Below, in pieces: positions 1 to 9,157 of a stretch of 64,000 bases of DNA. The notes below the pieces were generated by a model. The model saw nothing but the letters and a program-made list of their open reading frames with translations, was not told the origin of the DNA and searched no databases. The stretch comes from Propionivibrio hellwigii. GTDB taxonomy: Bacteria; Pseudomonadota; Gammaproteobacteria; Burkholderiales; Rhodocyclaceae. The translations under genes and the position numbers were made by a program. Each line of letters opens with the position of its first letter. Within the stretch, counting starts at the first letter, position 1. The stretch is taken from contig NZ_JBEUWX010000003.1 in the NCBI RefSeq assembly GCF_041770905.1, forward strand, positions 124,001 through 188,000. Reading direction: 5' to 3'.

Positions 1-1
1 C

Positions 2-1723
2 GTCCAGATTCGCGGCTATGGTAATTTGAGCATGAGCAACGAACCCGAAAATACTGTGCTCACACTGGTCAATGGACGCCGCATCGGTACTGCCAATCTA
101 GGTATCATGGGGCTGGCCAATGTCGAGCGAATTGAAATCATCCGCGGCCCATCCGCCGTGCAATACGGTTCCTCGGCTCTCGGCGGCGTCATCAATATCA
201 TTACGAAACGGGGCACGGAAGACAAACCGTATTTTTCCGTCGAAGCAGGTGGTGGCAGCGATGGCCTGGTGCGCGAAAAACTGGCGCTTGGCGGCGCATT
301 CAGCGGCTTCGACCTTTCGCTGGGATTGACCAATTTTTCACGCCAAGACGTAACGACTGCCGAAGGCGGGCGCTGGTATCACACCGATATCGATCGAAAC
401 ACGACAGCGAACCTCGATTTAGGTTACACCTTCGCGGAAAATCACCGCATTGGGTTGAGTTACCATTTTGGCGATACCGTTTCCAGCTTGCCAACGAATA
501 ACGGCGGCATCCGTCCGTTCAGCCAGAATACGCCTTCCGCTTTCTACAACGATTATCACAAGAAATTCAAAAACACGGCGATTTCCTATACCGGCAAGAC
601 CCAGGACAAGGTGTTCGACTGGTCGGCAAGTTATACGACCGGGCGTGAAGACAATGAATACAAAGCCTACGGCTATACCAACTTCATTGAAAATCGGACA
701 ATGAATGCGCAGGGGAACTACAACGGCCAGATGGTTTCGCTTTCGCTCGGCGCAGATGCACTCGAATACCGCCACTATGAAAGCAGTGCGACGAGAAAAC
801 CCAAGATGGCGGACAACGGCGTTTATTTCTCCGGTAAGCTGCGCCTCCTTGACGAGCGCCTGATTTTCTCGCTGGGGGGACGTTACGACAAATACAAGAA
901 TACGACTGACGAGGGCGCCAGCTATTCGGATGATCACTTCGGCGGTTCTTACGGCCTGGCCTGGCTGCCAGTCGAAGGGCTGAAGCTGCGCGCCAACTAC
1001 GCCGAAGGCTTCAAGATGCCCTCGCCACGGCAAGTCGGTGGCAGCATGTGGTATGCCCCCAACCCCGACCTGAAACCGGAAAAAAGCGACACCTGGGAAA
1101 TCGGCGCCGATCTGGAATGGCGCGCGCTGACGGCCAGTCTGACGTACTTCCATTCCGACTACAAGAACAAGATCGTCGGCATGTCGGTCATGGGCATGCC
1201 GCGCGGATACCAATTCCAGAACCTCAAAACGGCCACCCTGGCCGGCGTGGAGGGCAATCTGCGCGCCGATCTCGGCAAAGCCTTCGCCCAGCCCTGGAGC
1301 CTGTCGCCCTACCTCGGCTTTACCTGGCTGAAAACGCGCAAGAGTGGTGACGAAACACAGTTCATCACTTATAACGGCAGCAAGATCAACACCCTGCCGA
1401 ACACGCCGGAATGGATGTTCAATTACGGCGTGGATTTCTCGCATCCCGGGTATAAGCTCAAGAGCCGCATCAACGCCGTGACCTATGGCAAGCTGCTCAC
1501 CGTCGACTGGAGTCGGGGCGTATTCCCGGCGCCTTACTTTGAGCGCCCCTCAGGGACCGTGGTTGATCTGAGTGTCGATAAGGGCATTGCCGACTGGGGG
1601 AAAAATACGCTGACCCTGCGTGCCGAAGTCAACAACCTGTTCGACCGCGCCAACGAAATGTACTGGGGCTACCCGGGCGCCGGCCGCAGCTTCTATATCG
1701 GCCTGCGCTACGACTATCAGTGA
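2..1723 (+). CDS. TonB-dependent outer-membrane receptor, 5' end missing
   Basis: This is the C-terminal part (573 residues visible) of a TonB-dependent siderophore, cobalamin or heme-type receptor. The frame is open to the window edge, so the signal peptide, TonB box and start of the plug lie outside. The plug signature is visible at about residues 42-70 (VERIEIIRGPSAVQYGSSA, then GGVINIITK). A 22-strand-type barrel rich in aromatic residues follows, with a typical receptor segment LKPEKSDTWEIG and a late NLFDR motif. The last residues are LRYDYQ; ending in Gln rather than an aromatic residue is slightly unusual for an outer-membrane protein. The substrate cannot be told from what is visible, and no partner transport genes lie downstream. 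The family assignment is secure. Confidence 0.93.
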   Translation, partial: VQIRGYGNLSMSNEPENTVLTLVNGRRIGTANLGIMGLANVERIEIIRGPSAVQYGSSALGGVINIITKRGTEDKPYFSVEAGGGSDGLVREKLALGGAFSGFDLSLGLTNFSRQDVTTAEGGRWYHTDIDRNTTANLDLGYTFAENHRIGLSYHFGDTVSSLPTNNGGIRPFSQNTPSAFYNDYHKKFKNTAISYTGKTQDKVFDWSASYTTGREDNEYKAYGYTNFIENRTMNAQGNYNGQMVSLSLGADALEYRHYESSATRKPKMADNGVYFSGKLRLLDERLIFSLGGRYDKYKNTTDEGASYSDDHFGGSYGLAWLPVEGLKLRANYAEGFKMPSPRQVGGSMWYAPNPDLKPEKSDTWEIGADLEWRALTASLTYFHSDYKNKIVGMSVMGMPRGYQFQNLKTATLAGVEGNLRADLGKAFAQPWSLSPYLGFTWLKTRKSGDETQFITYNGSKINTLPNTPEWMFNYGVDFSHPGYKLKSRINAVTYGKLLTVDWSRGVFPAPYFERPSGTVVDLSVDKGIADWGKNTLTLRAEVNNLFDRANEMYWGYPGAGRSFYIGLRYDYQ

Positions 1724-1748
1724 TTCGCACTGACCGAGCGCCTGCTGC

Positions 1749-2312
1749 ATGAAACGCCACGCACCGCACAGCAGAAGAAAATGCGCGTCAGCGGATCTGA
1801 CGCGCGTTTCTTCTTCGCTATCGCCTGCGCCCGTGTCGGGCGATGCAAGCACGACGACCACCGCCCCGGAAATTGCCCTGTGGGAGATCGCCATCCCGCC
1901 GTCCATCCGGGCGGCGGCCGACTGGCTGGGCGACCAGATTGCCGCCGCCGCGGCGCAAAACGACTTTCCGGCGCTGCTGCGCTTCACCCGCGACCGCGCT
2001 TTCGTGCTGCTCAACTACTTCTGTATCACCGATCTGGCAGAAGTCAGCCGGTTGCGCCGCACTGACATTGCCCTGGATGCAGCCGCCATGACCATCGTGC
2101 TGGGCGGGCAGCGGCGCGCTCTACCGTCCAACACCTCCCGTTTCTGCCCGGTCGCCGCCCTGCGGATCTGGCTGTCATTATCCGAAATCCGGGACGGCCC
2201 GATTTTCCGCCGGGTCAAGGGCAACCATCAGCTTTCTGCGGAACCGCTTTCTCCCGGCGAACTCAAGAACATCTTCCGGCAGAGTACATTGCTCGCCAAA
2301 ACCGGCGATTGA
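1749..2312 (+). pseudogene. Truncated tyrosine recombinase/integrase remnant
   Basis: The central part of this 187-aa ORF resembles the catalytic domain of phage-type tyrosine integrases. It has RDRAFVLLNYF, then an EVSRLRRTDI segment, then CPVAALRIWLSLSEI and GPIFRRVKGN, the order found in XerC/D-like integrases. The ORF stops just after LSPGELKNIF, before the HxxR box and nucleophilic Tyr. The Arg normally found two residues before the Glu of the first box (RxSE-like) is replaced (LAEV). Without these residues it cannot be an active recombinase. The first 40 residues look like translated junk, so the true start is uncertain. It lies next to decayed repeats, which fits an old mobile-element scar. 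Confidence 0.6.
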
Positions 2313-2370
2313 CCGGCAGCAGCCACATTCCGGGCGGCATATTGCCGCAACCGGCCTGGCGCAGCCAAGA

Positions 2371-2476
2371 AACCCGCGTGGAATAAGGGTTTCCAGAGTG
2401 CCTGCCCGCAAACGCCCAATTGACGCGGGTTCCAGCGCTACCCTGTCTGAAACGCCCAAAGGACGCGGGCTTGCGG
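2371..2476. repeat. 106-bp dispersed repeat, copy 1
   Basis: The sequence from AACCCGCGTGGAATAAGG to GCGGGCTTGCGG recurs at 2643-2748 with only a few substitutions. Internal motifs are GCCTGCCCGCAAACGCCC and TTGACGCGGGTTCCAGCGCT. Weaker relatives occur near 15660-15800 and 16310-16400. No ORF or transposase belongs to it, so it is probably a small non-autonomous or palindromic intergenic repeat. Confidence 0.8.
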
Positions 2477-2642
2477 CCGGTCGTTCGTCCGGTCGCTACA
2501 AGTTTCAGCGCGCGGCCACCAGCCACTACACGCACTCAACGCCCTTGGCGCATTCTCTCCAGCGTCCGCCGCGCTCGGCGCACCGCTCCATCGTCACCCT
2601 CCAGCCCGCGTAAAACGGGCATCTCCGGTCAGGCAGGCCGGG

Positions 2643-2748
2643 AACCCGCGTAGAATAAGGGTTTTCAGGGTGCCTGCCCGCAAACGCCCGATTGACGCGG
2701 GTTCCAGCGCTGCCCTGTCTGAAACGCCCAAAGGACGCGGGCTTGCGG
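2643..2748. repeat. 106-bp dispersed repeat, copy 2
   Basis: Second copy of the repeat at 2371-2476, in the same orientation and about 270 bp away. It is immediately followed by the perfect palindrome at 2758-2779, which the first copy lacks. Confidence 0.8.
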
Positions 2749-3017
2749 GCAGCTGCCGCAGCCCGATGCATCGGGCTGCCCGCTCACCCACGTAGATTGG
2801 GCATCATTGGACATCTCCGGCCTGCTTTCTTCAATGCTTTTGTTTGAAACGCCGCCATCGGCGTTCATGCTTTCATGCTTGAAAAAGGAGAGCCCGTTGC
2901 GGCGTATAAAAAATTTTCGCCAAAAGGCCGCCCCAAGTGGCTGCCCTAAAAATATCTGTTTTGTCCATTACACCGACAACAACACAGCTTCCGGCACTGC
3001 TGGTTCATGATCTGCCG

Positions 3018-4292
3018 TTAATACAGCCACCTGGCGGGAACGATCACGAGCGCCGGGAACAATACGAGCAGGAACATGAGCAGCGTTTCCGCCAGCAAGA
3101 ACGGCCAGACGCCTTTAATGACGCTGTCCAGCCCCTCCCGCGAAACGCCGGCGACCACGTTGAGCACCGTCCCCACAGGCGGCGTCAGCAGGCCGATGGC
3201 GTTGTTCATAATGAACAGCACGCCGAAATAATACGGGTCAATGCCCGCCTGCTTGACGACCGGCACCAGAATCGGGCCGAGAATGAGCACCGTCGGCATC
3301 AGGTCGAGCGCCGTGCCGACCACCACCACCAGAATCATGATGATCAGCATCAGCAGCGTCGGGCTGCCCATGAACGGTTCCAGAATATGCATGGTCTGCG
3401 ACGGGATGTCGGCAATCGTGATCAGCCAGGCAGACACCATGGCGCAGGCAACCAGGAACATGATGGTACTGGAGACCTTCAAGGCAATCAGCATCAGGTG
3501 CGGAATCTTGCGGAATTGAAGCTCACGGTAAATGAACAGGCCGACGAACAGCGAATAAAAGACGGCGACGACGGCCGCTTCCGTCGGCGTGAAGATGCCG
3601 GCGCGCATGCCGCCGATGATGACGACCGGCAACACCAGCGCCCACACGCCGTCGCGCAGCGCCCGGAGCACACGCCTGGCATCAAAGGGGTGCAGATGGC
3701 TGGACTCTCTTTGCGAAACCAGCCGCCAGGTCATCGCCAATACCGCCGCCATCATCAACCCGGGCGCAATGCCGGCCATGAACAGCTTGGTGATCGACAG
3801 TTGCGTGGTCACGCCAAACACCACCAGGGGAATCGACGGCGGAATGACGGGCGCCGTACAGCCGGCGGCGGCGATGAGTCCGGCAGAACGCGGAACGCTG
3901 TAACCGGCATTGCGCATCATCGGGATGAGCAGCGCGGCCACTGCCGCCGTATCGGCAACCGCCGAGCCGGAGATACTGGCGACGACGGCCGCCGTAATCA
4001 CGGCCACGTAGCCGAGCCCGCCCGGCACATGACCAACCAGCGAATCGGCCACTTCGACGACACGCCGCGACAGGCCGCCGGCATTCATCAATTCACCGGC
4101 CAGCATGAAGAACGGAACGGCCATCAATGGATAGTTGTTGGCGCCTTCGAGCAGGTTCTGGGCGATGATCTGCGTGTCGAAATTATCCATCTGCACCATC
4201 AGGGCAACGCCACAGATGAGCAGGGCAAAGGCAATGGGCGCCCCCAGCGCCATGGCGCCCAGCAGGGCAATCAGAAAGGTCGCGATTGTCAT
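3018..4292 (-). CDS. dctM: TRAP transporter large permease (DctM family)
   Basis: This is the large membrane subunit of a TRAP transporter, which uses an ion gradient to import organic acids delivered by a periplasmic binding protein. The 424-residue length is normal. It is almost wholly hydrophobic with about 12 membrane segments. It carries the family's conserved stretches GAPIAFALLICG, PLMAVPFFMLAGELMNAGG, SGSAVADTAAVAALLIPMM and, near the C-terminus, GLLTPPVGTVLNV. A GGGAG ribosome site lies 7 nt before the ATG. It is the last gene of the minus-strand cluster, 17 bp after the small permease gene. Substrate is inferred only from neighbours (sugar acids). Confidence 0.95.
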   Translation of the reverse strand: MTIATFLIALLGAMALGAPIAFALLICGVALMVQMDNFDTQIIAQNLLEGANNYPLMAVPFFMLAGELMNAGGLSRRVVEVADSLVGHVPGGLGYVAVITAAVVASISGSAVADTAAVAALLIPMMRNAGYSVPRSAGLIAAAGCTAPVIPPSIPLVVFGVTTQLSITKLFMAGIAPGLMMAAVLAMTWRLVSQRESSHLHPFDARRVLRALRDGVWALVLPVVIIGGMRAGIFTPTEAAVVAVFYSLFVGLFIYRELQFRKIPHLMLIALKVSSTIMFLVACAMVSAWLITIADIPSQTMHILEPFMGSPTLLMLIIMILVVVVGTALDLMPTVLILGPILVPVVKQAGIDPYYFGVLFIMNNAIGLLTPPVGTVLNVVAGVSREGLDSVIKGVWPFLLAETLLMFLLVLFPALVIVPARWLY

Positions 4293-4309
4293 GGCATCTC
4301 CCGGCCTAG

Positions 4310-4816
4310 TTATTCTGCGGCGTTATCGCCGGAGGGCACCAGTTCTTCTTTGCTCATCCGCCCCGTCACCAGCCGCCAGAGGCCATAGGCCAGCACCAGC
4401 GCCATGCCGATACTGGAAATGAGCAGCGCAGACTGGACAATGCCCATCGGAATTCCGGTCACCGGCGCATGGTCGTCCATGCCGATGATCACCTGCTTCC
4501 AGGTGCCATGCACCAGCAGCAAGCAACACGCCAGGGTCAGGGAATCCGCCAGAAAACGGCAGATGCGCTGCCCGCGCTCACCAAGCCGGCTGACAAGACT
4601 GTTCATGCCCAGGTGGCCATGATCTTTCATAACGATCAGTGCGCCGATCAGGGTCAGCCACATGAACAGAAAGCGCGACACCTCTTCCGAGAAAACGATG
4701 CCGGAATTAAAGCCATAACGCAGCACCACGTTGCCGAATACCAGAATCGCCATGATGCCGAACATCACGACCAGCACCCATTCAACGAATCCAATCAAAG
4801 CATCAAGCCACTTCAT
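4310..4816 (-). CDS. dctQ: TRAP transporter small permease (DctQ family)
   Basis: Small membrane subunit of the TRAP transporter, 168 residues with four predicted membrane helices. It shows the family pattern VLVVMFGIMAILVFGNVVLRYGFNSG, then EEVSRFLFMWLTLIGA and DHGHLGMNSL. I chose the ATG at 4816 rather than the GTG two codons upstream because a GAGG site lies 5 nt before it and overlaps the GTG. It forms the membrane complex with the DctM protein encoded just downstream. Confidence 0.93.
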   Translation of the reverse strand: MKWLDALIGFVEWVLVVMFGIMAILVFGNVVLRYGFNSGIVFSEEVSRFLFMWLTLIGALIVMKDHGHLGMNSLVSRLGERGQRICRFLADSLTLACCLLLVHGTWKQVIIGMDDHAPVTGIPMGIVQSALLISSIGMALVLAYGLWRLVTGRMSKEELVPSGDNAAE

Positions 4817-4996
4817 ATCCACCTCGCAACGTTTTTATCGATCTGCACCTTCCGGCATACCTTCCCAGAACCACCGGACGGCACCGTCCATCGCACCGGC
4901 GCCTCATTTTTCAGAAACCACCCATCGACAGCCTAGATAACGCTCTCCGGCCAGCGGCCTGACCGGAGCCAGGCCCGGCCTCATCGTCAGGACAGG

Positions 4997-6013
4997 CTAG
5001 TGGCCGCGCACCTCGGCAATTTCGCGTTGCGCCTGTTCGACGATTGACGGCCCGATATCCTGCGTATAGCGCTCGATGACGGGCTTGAGACGCTCACGCA
5101 TCTTTGCCGTCTCCGCCTCGGAAACCGGCGTGACCGTCATGCCGCTTTTCTTGAGCTCCTCGACCAGCTCGGCAGTCATCTTGCGGTTTAGATGGCGCTG
5201 GAACGCGCGCCCTTCATAACAGCCTGTGCGCAGCTGCGCCTGCTCCTCAGGCGTGAGCTTGTCCCAAAAGATTTTACTGACCAGCACCAGATACGGTGCA
5301 TAGGCATGATTGGTCAGGCTCAGATATTTCTGCACCTCATAAAATTTGCTCGCGTGGATGATCGGGATGGGATTTTCCTCCGCATCGATCGCCTTGGTTT
5401 CCATCGCCGAATACAGCTCGGTAAACGGCATGGGAATCGCGTTGGCGCCCAAGGCTTTAAACGAATCGATATACACCGGATTTTGCATGACACGCAGTTT
5501 GAGTCCGGACAAATCTTCCATCTTCACCACCGGATGCTTGCTGTTCGTCACCTGGCGGAAGCCGTTTTCCCAGTAGCACAGTCCCACCATGCCTTTACCC
5601 GGCGCCAGATCGAGCAGGCGCTGGCCCAGTTTGCCGTCAAGCACGGCGTCGGCCTCCTTCTCGTTCTGGAACAGCAGCGGCAAATCGAAAAGCAGGTATT
5701 CCTTGATGATCGTCGCGACCGGCGCCGAAGCAACGATCGTCATCTCCTGAACACCGCCGCGCACGGCGGCAATCATCTGCGTTTCCGAACCCAGCTGGGT
5801 GGCGGGATAAACCTTGACCTTGATTTTTCCGCCGCTCAGGCGGTTCATGATTTCAGCAAATTTAACGGACGCCTGCCCGAGCGGATGTTCGGCCGCAATT
5901 CCGTGTCCCAGGCGGATATTGCGCTTTTTGGCATTCTGCGCCACCGCCTGCGTTCCATGACAGGCCAGTGCGGCAGTGGCCAATACGACCAAAAACTTGT
6001 GGGTATGCATCAT
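4997..6013 (-). CDS. dctP: TRAP transporter substrate-binding protein (DctP family), paralogue 1
   Basis: Periplasmic solute receptor of a TRAP transporter, 338 residues. A signal peptide (FLVVLATAALACHGTQAVAQ) is followed by the mature start KRNIRLGHGIAAEHPLGQ. It has the family core GLKLRVMQNPVYIDSFKALGA, whose Arg normally binds the substrate carboxylate, then PMPFTELYSAMETKAIDAEENP and FYEVQKYLSLTNHAY. The ATG at 6013 has a GGGAG site upstream; the longer frame to 6040 starts at a TTG. It lies directly upstream of dctQ and dctM, so this is the receptor most likely paired with them. Two further receptors are encoded at 9158 and 10210. Confidence 0.93.
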   Translation of the reverse strand: MMHTHKFLVVLATAALACHGTQAVAQNAKKRNIRLGHGIAAEHPLGQASVKFAEIMNRLSGGKIKVKVYPATQLGSETQMIAAVRGGVQEMTIVASAPVATIIKEYLLFDLPLLFQNEKEADAVLDGKLGQRLLDLAPGKGMVGLCYWENGFRQVTNSKHPVVKMEDLSGLKLRVMQNPVYIDSFKALGANAIPMPFTELYSAMETKAIDAEENPIPIIHASKFYEVQKYLSLTNHAYAPYLVLVSKIFWDKLTPEEQAQLRTGCYEGRAFQRHLNRKMTAELVEELKKSGMTVTPVSEAETAKMRERLKPVIERYTQDIGPSIVEQAQREIAEVRGH

Positions 6014-6108
6014 GAGGATCTCCCGATCAAAGAAGGGCAAAAACCGCGGCGCCGCGATTTGCCCTGTCAGCCAGAAACAACCACATCAAAACCCCAATAC
6101 GTACCGCC

Positions 6109-7050
6109 TCAGCGCGGCAGCAGCGTCCGCAGATAAACCCGGTTCATCGCGCAAATGCTCAGGCTGTCGCCGCCGTAATGCTCGCACAGGAAGGCGCTGC
6201 AAAAACCATGCGCCAGAAATTTCTGGATCGCGGCGCGGTAGTTGATGATGCCCAGCGCGAGCGGCGTCGGGTACGAGAAAATCAAGCCTTTCTCCGGATC
6301 TTCAACGCGCATGTAATTCTTGACGTGCCAGTACTTGGCGTAGGGTGCCACTTTGTCGATCATCGACGACCAATGCTCGACCGGCCGGTGCAGGCGCACC
6401 AGGTTGCCGATATCGGCATTGATGCCGACGGCCGGCACATCGACGTCATTGACGAAGCGCACCGCGCCATCCGCCGTGCCGATATAGGTATCTTCATACA
6501 TTTCGAGCGACACCTCAATGCCGCATTCTTCAGCATGCTTGCCCAGTTCGCGGATGCGCGCCACCGCTTTGCGGTAAGTGTCCGGGTCGTCCGGATTCTT
6601 GACGCCCTGCGCCGTCCAGAACCAGAGGGATTTTTGCTGCGCTTCCGTCAATTCCCCAAACAGGCCGAACGTCACCGACTGCGCGCCGATCTCGGCCGCG
6701 GTGTCAATCACGCGGTGGTTGTAGGCAAGATATTCATCAGCATGAACCGGGTCGATCACGCTGCTCTTGCGCGTCGTGGAAATCGCCGGAATGCTCAGCC
6801 CCAGCGCCTTGACCAGCGACATGAACTCGCGCCGCCGGTCGGGCGAAAGATCCGCCACACGCAACCAACTGTCGCTGGGGTCGAATTCGGAGAAGCCGGC
6901 ATCGACCACCGTTTGCAAGGTCGCCGCCCATTGATCGACCGACTGCTTCTGCACCAGGCTGCCATCCGGCAAGATGCCGGGAAAACCGTTCATTGCCGCG
7001 GCAATCGGCCAGTTATCCCGGTTCCAGACAGGTTTTTCCTTTTTCATCAT
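6109..7050 (-). CDS. Sugar-phosphate isomerase/epimerase-like TIM-barrel protein
   Basis: A 313-residue xylose-isomerase-like TIM barrel (AP endonuclease 2/OtnI/hydroxypyruvate isomerase superfamily). Supporting segments are GFSEFDPSDSWLRV near the start, then EIGAQSVTFGLFG, CGIEVSLEMYEDTYIG, VGINADIGNLVRLH (metal-ligand strand) and YWHVKNY. I place the start at the double ATG (7050) because GGGAGGGCG precedes it; the frame continues to 7119 without a ribosome site. Beside a DenD-like dehydrogenase it probably isomerises a 2-keto sugar acid, but the substrate is inferred from context only. Confidence 0.82.
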   Translation of the reverse strand: MMKKEKPVWNRDNWPIAAAMNGFPGILPDGSLVQKQSVDQWAATLQTVVDAGFSEFDPSDSWLRVADLSPDRRREFMSLVKALGLSIPAISTTRKSSVIDPVHADEYLAYNHRVIDTAAEIGAQSVTFGLFGELTEAQQKSLWFWTAQGVKNPDDPDTYRKAVARIRELGKHAEECGIEVSLEMYEDTYIGTADGAVRFVNDVDVPAVGINADIGNLVRLHRPVEHWSSMIDKVAPYAKYWHVKNYMRVEDPEKGLIFSYPTPLALGIINYRAAIQKFLAHGFCSAFLCEHYGGDSLSICAMNRVYLRTLLPR

Positions 7051-7162
7051 CGCCCTCCCTATTTTCCCCAATGCGGTACTTGCGTACGGCACGGCGCCCC
7101 CTCTACAGCATGACCGCATGATTCATACGCCACCGGCGCGCGCTGCGTGCCCTGTGCGCTTC

Positions 7163-8137
7163 TCATACACGGATACCCTGATCCTCGATATAGGCGCGAA
7201 TGATCGACTCGACATCCGGGTCAGCGGAGAACCCCAGCCGATGCGCCCGTTCGTTGGTGAAACGCGCTGGCCAGGAACGCACCAGCGGCTCGATGCGCGG
7301 ATCGGGCTTGACTTCGATCAGATCGGCCACCCGATCGCCGACAATTCGCCGCAGAGTGTCGATCATGTCGCCGATGACGGCCGTGCAGCCGGGAAGATTG
7401 ACCACGCGCAGAATGCCCCAGGCGCTGGAGGGAAGTTCGTAGGCGTGAACGAGCGATTCGATGACCTTGCGCGGCGAGAGCAGCCACATTTCGGTATCAC
7501 GCCCGACCGGACAGATGGCCGGTTGGCCATTGAGCGGTTCGCGAATGATGCCGCTGGCGAAGGAAGAGGCGGCCAGGTTGGGCTTGCCGGGGCGAACAGC
7601 GATGGTCGGCAGACGCAGGGCGCGGCCGTCGAGATACCCTTTGCGGGTATGGTCACTGATGAGGTATTCGCAAATGACCTTCTGGACGCCGTAAGAGCCT
7701 TGCGGATTGGGCGTCGTCGTATCGTCGAGCACGGCGGGCATATCACCGCCGAAGACGGCAACGGAGCTGGTGAAAACCAGGCGCGGAGGCGCCTTTTGGC
7801 GGCGGCAGGCGGCGAGAAGGGTGCGGGTGCCGTCGAGGTTGACCCTGTAACCGTGGTCAAAGTCAGCTTCGGCGCCGCCGCTGACAACGGAGGCCAGATG
7901 GAAAACGGCATCGGTATCCGTGCCCAGCAGCGCATCGATGGCTTTTTCGTCGTTCAGATCGCCCTGGACATATTTGAAACTCGTGTCGGCATCGGCCGGA
8001 AAAACCATATCGAAAAGGGTGATCTGGGAAATCGGCTGCTGCCGGCCTTCGGCGTCCGGCAGGCTGCCTTTTTTATGCAGCGCCTGGGCCAGCCGATAAC
8101 CCAAAAAACCGCCACCACCTGTGATTGCAACTTTCAT
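7163..8137 (-). CDS. denD: DenD-like D-erythronate (sugar-acid) dehydrogenase, extended SDR
   Basis: An extended short-chain dehydrogenase of 324 residues. The N-terminus KVAITGGGGFLGYRLAQAL is the NAD-binding GxxGxxG motif, followed by VFHLASVVSGGAEADFD, the Ser of FTSSVAVFGG and the catalytic SYGVQK (YxxxK). The stretch RLPTIAVRPGKPNLAASSFASGIIREPL is typical of the DenD group, which oxidises D-erythronate at C2 and is usually encoded with TRAP transporters. An AAGGAGAG site precedes the ATG. The usual OtnK kinase and OtnC aldolase partners are not in this cluster. Confidence 0.88.
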   Translation of the reverse strand: MKVAITGGGGFLGYRLAQALHKKGSLPDAEGRQQPISQITLFDMVFPADADTSFKYVQGDLNDEKAIDALLGTDTDAVFHLASVVSGGAEADFDHGYRVNLDGTRTLLAACRRQKAPPRLVFTSSVAVFGGDMPAVLDDTTTPNPQGSYGVQKVICEYLISDHTRKGYLDGRALRLPTIAVRPGKPNLAASSFASGIIREPLNGQPAICPVGRDTEMWLLSPRKVIESLVHAYELPSSAWGILRVVNLPGCTAVIGDMIDTLRRIVGDRVADLIEVKPDPRIEPLVRSWPARFTNERAHRLGFSADPDVESIIRAYIEDQGIRV

Positions 8138-8161
8138 GATGCTCTCCTTATCAATGGTCTT

Positions 8162-9139
8162 CTACAACATTGCCGCAACGCACGCGCCATCCGGCGCGTT
8201 CCGCATGTGGTAAAACGCAAGCGCGTTGTCGTGCCAGATCGCCTGGCGCGCACGCGCATCGAGATGCGAAAGCGCCTGCGCCATCGCGCGCACTAAATCA
8301 GGATATCCGATGCGCAGCCCGGCAACCGGAAAATTACTGCCGAACATGCAGCGCTGCCAGCCGAAAATCGCCACGGCATCGCAGATGACGGGCAGGTTAT
8401 CTTCCAGACGCCAGGGACGGTCGCGCAAACCGAGTTCGGAAAGACGAACGTACACATTGGGCAGCGCCGCCAGCGCCGCCATGCCTTGCCGCCACGCCGC
8501 CAGCCCGCGCTCGCTGCGGTCCCACGGCAGCCCGGTATGCTCCAGGACGACCGGCAGCGTCGGGAAGTCGCGCAGCACGGCCGCCGCCTCTGCCAGATGC
8601 CAGAAAGGCACGCGCAAATCCCACGCCAGACCATGCGCCTGAAGCCGCGCCAGCGCTTGCGGCCAGCGGCCATCAGCCAGGGCGCCGGGGCAATCGCGCA
8701 CCTCCTCGCCAGGCGCACGCGATGTCGTCGGCTTGAAGCGGATTGAGCGCACCAGCGCGCAGGCGGCCTGCTCAGCCAGACGCTCATCGGCGTCCGGCGC
8801 CAGCAGATCGACATAAGCGACGGCGGCCTGGGGCAGGCCGCTGCTACACGCCTGCTCCGCGACCCATTGCGTTTCCGCCAACGCCTGGCTGCGCGCGCAC
8901 TCGGCCTCAATATGCACGGTGGCGACGACGGGCAGGCCGCCCCAGGCGGCGCGCAGATCCGCGGGCAAAAAATTCCGGCAGAGCGGCCGATATTCACCCA
9001 GGATGAAACTCGACGCATCGTAGGCATCGCCCAGCCACGGATATGAGAGGCGCGCCAAATCCCACAGATGGTGGTGAGAATCAACGATAGCCTCGGGCAA
9101 GGCCTCTTCCGGCAGGCGGTCATTGGGCAGATCGGTCAC
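8162..9139 (-). CDS. Amidohydrolase-family lactonase (fuconolactonase/PDC-lactonase-like), copy 1
   Basis: A 325-residue member of the amidohydrolase-2 family of metal-dependent lactonases. The metal-binding motif VDSHHHLWDLARLSYPWL is near residue 18. Later come TVHIEAEC, VRSIRFKPT, PVVLEHTGLPWDRS (metal His) and a terminal MFGSNFPVAG with the conserved SNFPV. The start is GTG with GGAG upstream. It is paralogous to the gene at 11260-12240. It probably opens a sugar-acid lactone before transport-linked catabolism; the exact lactone is unknown. Confidence 0.85.
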   Translation of the reverse strand: MTDLPNDRLPEEALPEAIVDSHHHLWDLARLSYPWLGDAYDASSFILGEYRPLCRNFLPADLRAAWGGLPVVATVHIEAECARSQALAETQWVAEQACSSGLPQAAVAYVDLLAPDADERLAEQAACALVRSIRFKPTTSRAPGEEVRDCPGALADGRWPQALARLQAHGLAWDLRVPFWHLAEAAAVLRDFPTLPVVLEHTGLPWDRSERGLAAWRQGMAALAALPNVYVRLSELGLRDRPWRLEDNLPVICDAVAIFGWQRCMFGSNFPVAGLRIGYPDLVRAMAQALSHLDARARQAIWHDNALAFYHMRNAPDGACVAAML

Positions 9140-9157
9140 GGCGTCCGCTCCGGGAAA

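Larger units (their letters stand above)
2313..3017. other. Gene-free region with dispersed repeats
   Basis: I see no credible gene in these 705 bases. The region holds two copies of a 106-bp repeat and a perfect 22-bp palindrome at 2758-2779 (arms GCAGCCCGATG and its complement). The tail is AT-richer and leads to the 3' end of the minus-strand TRAP operon. ORFs here are short and made of repeat sequence. Confidence 0.7.

Noticed and set aside
419..1444. 341-aa minus-strand ORF within the TonB receptor
   Set aside because: Antisense shadow with no family features; the receptor frame is clearly coding.
2937..4388. 483-aa plus-strand ORF opposite dctM
   Set aside because: Low-complexity His/Gln/Arg-rich shadow of the TRAP permease gene on the other strand.
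6974..8296. 440-aa plus-strand ORF opposite denD
   Set aside because: Antisense shadow; the minus strand carries clear motifs and ribosome sites.
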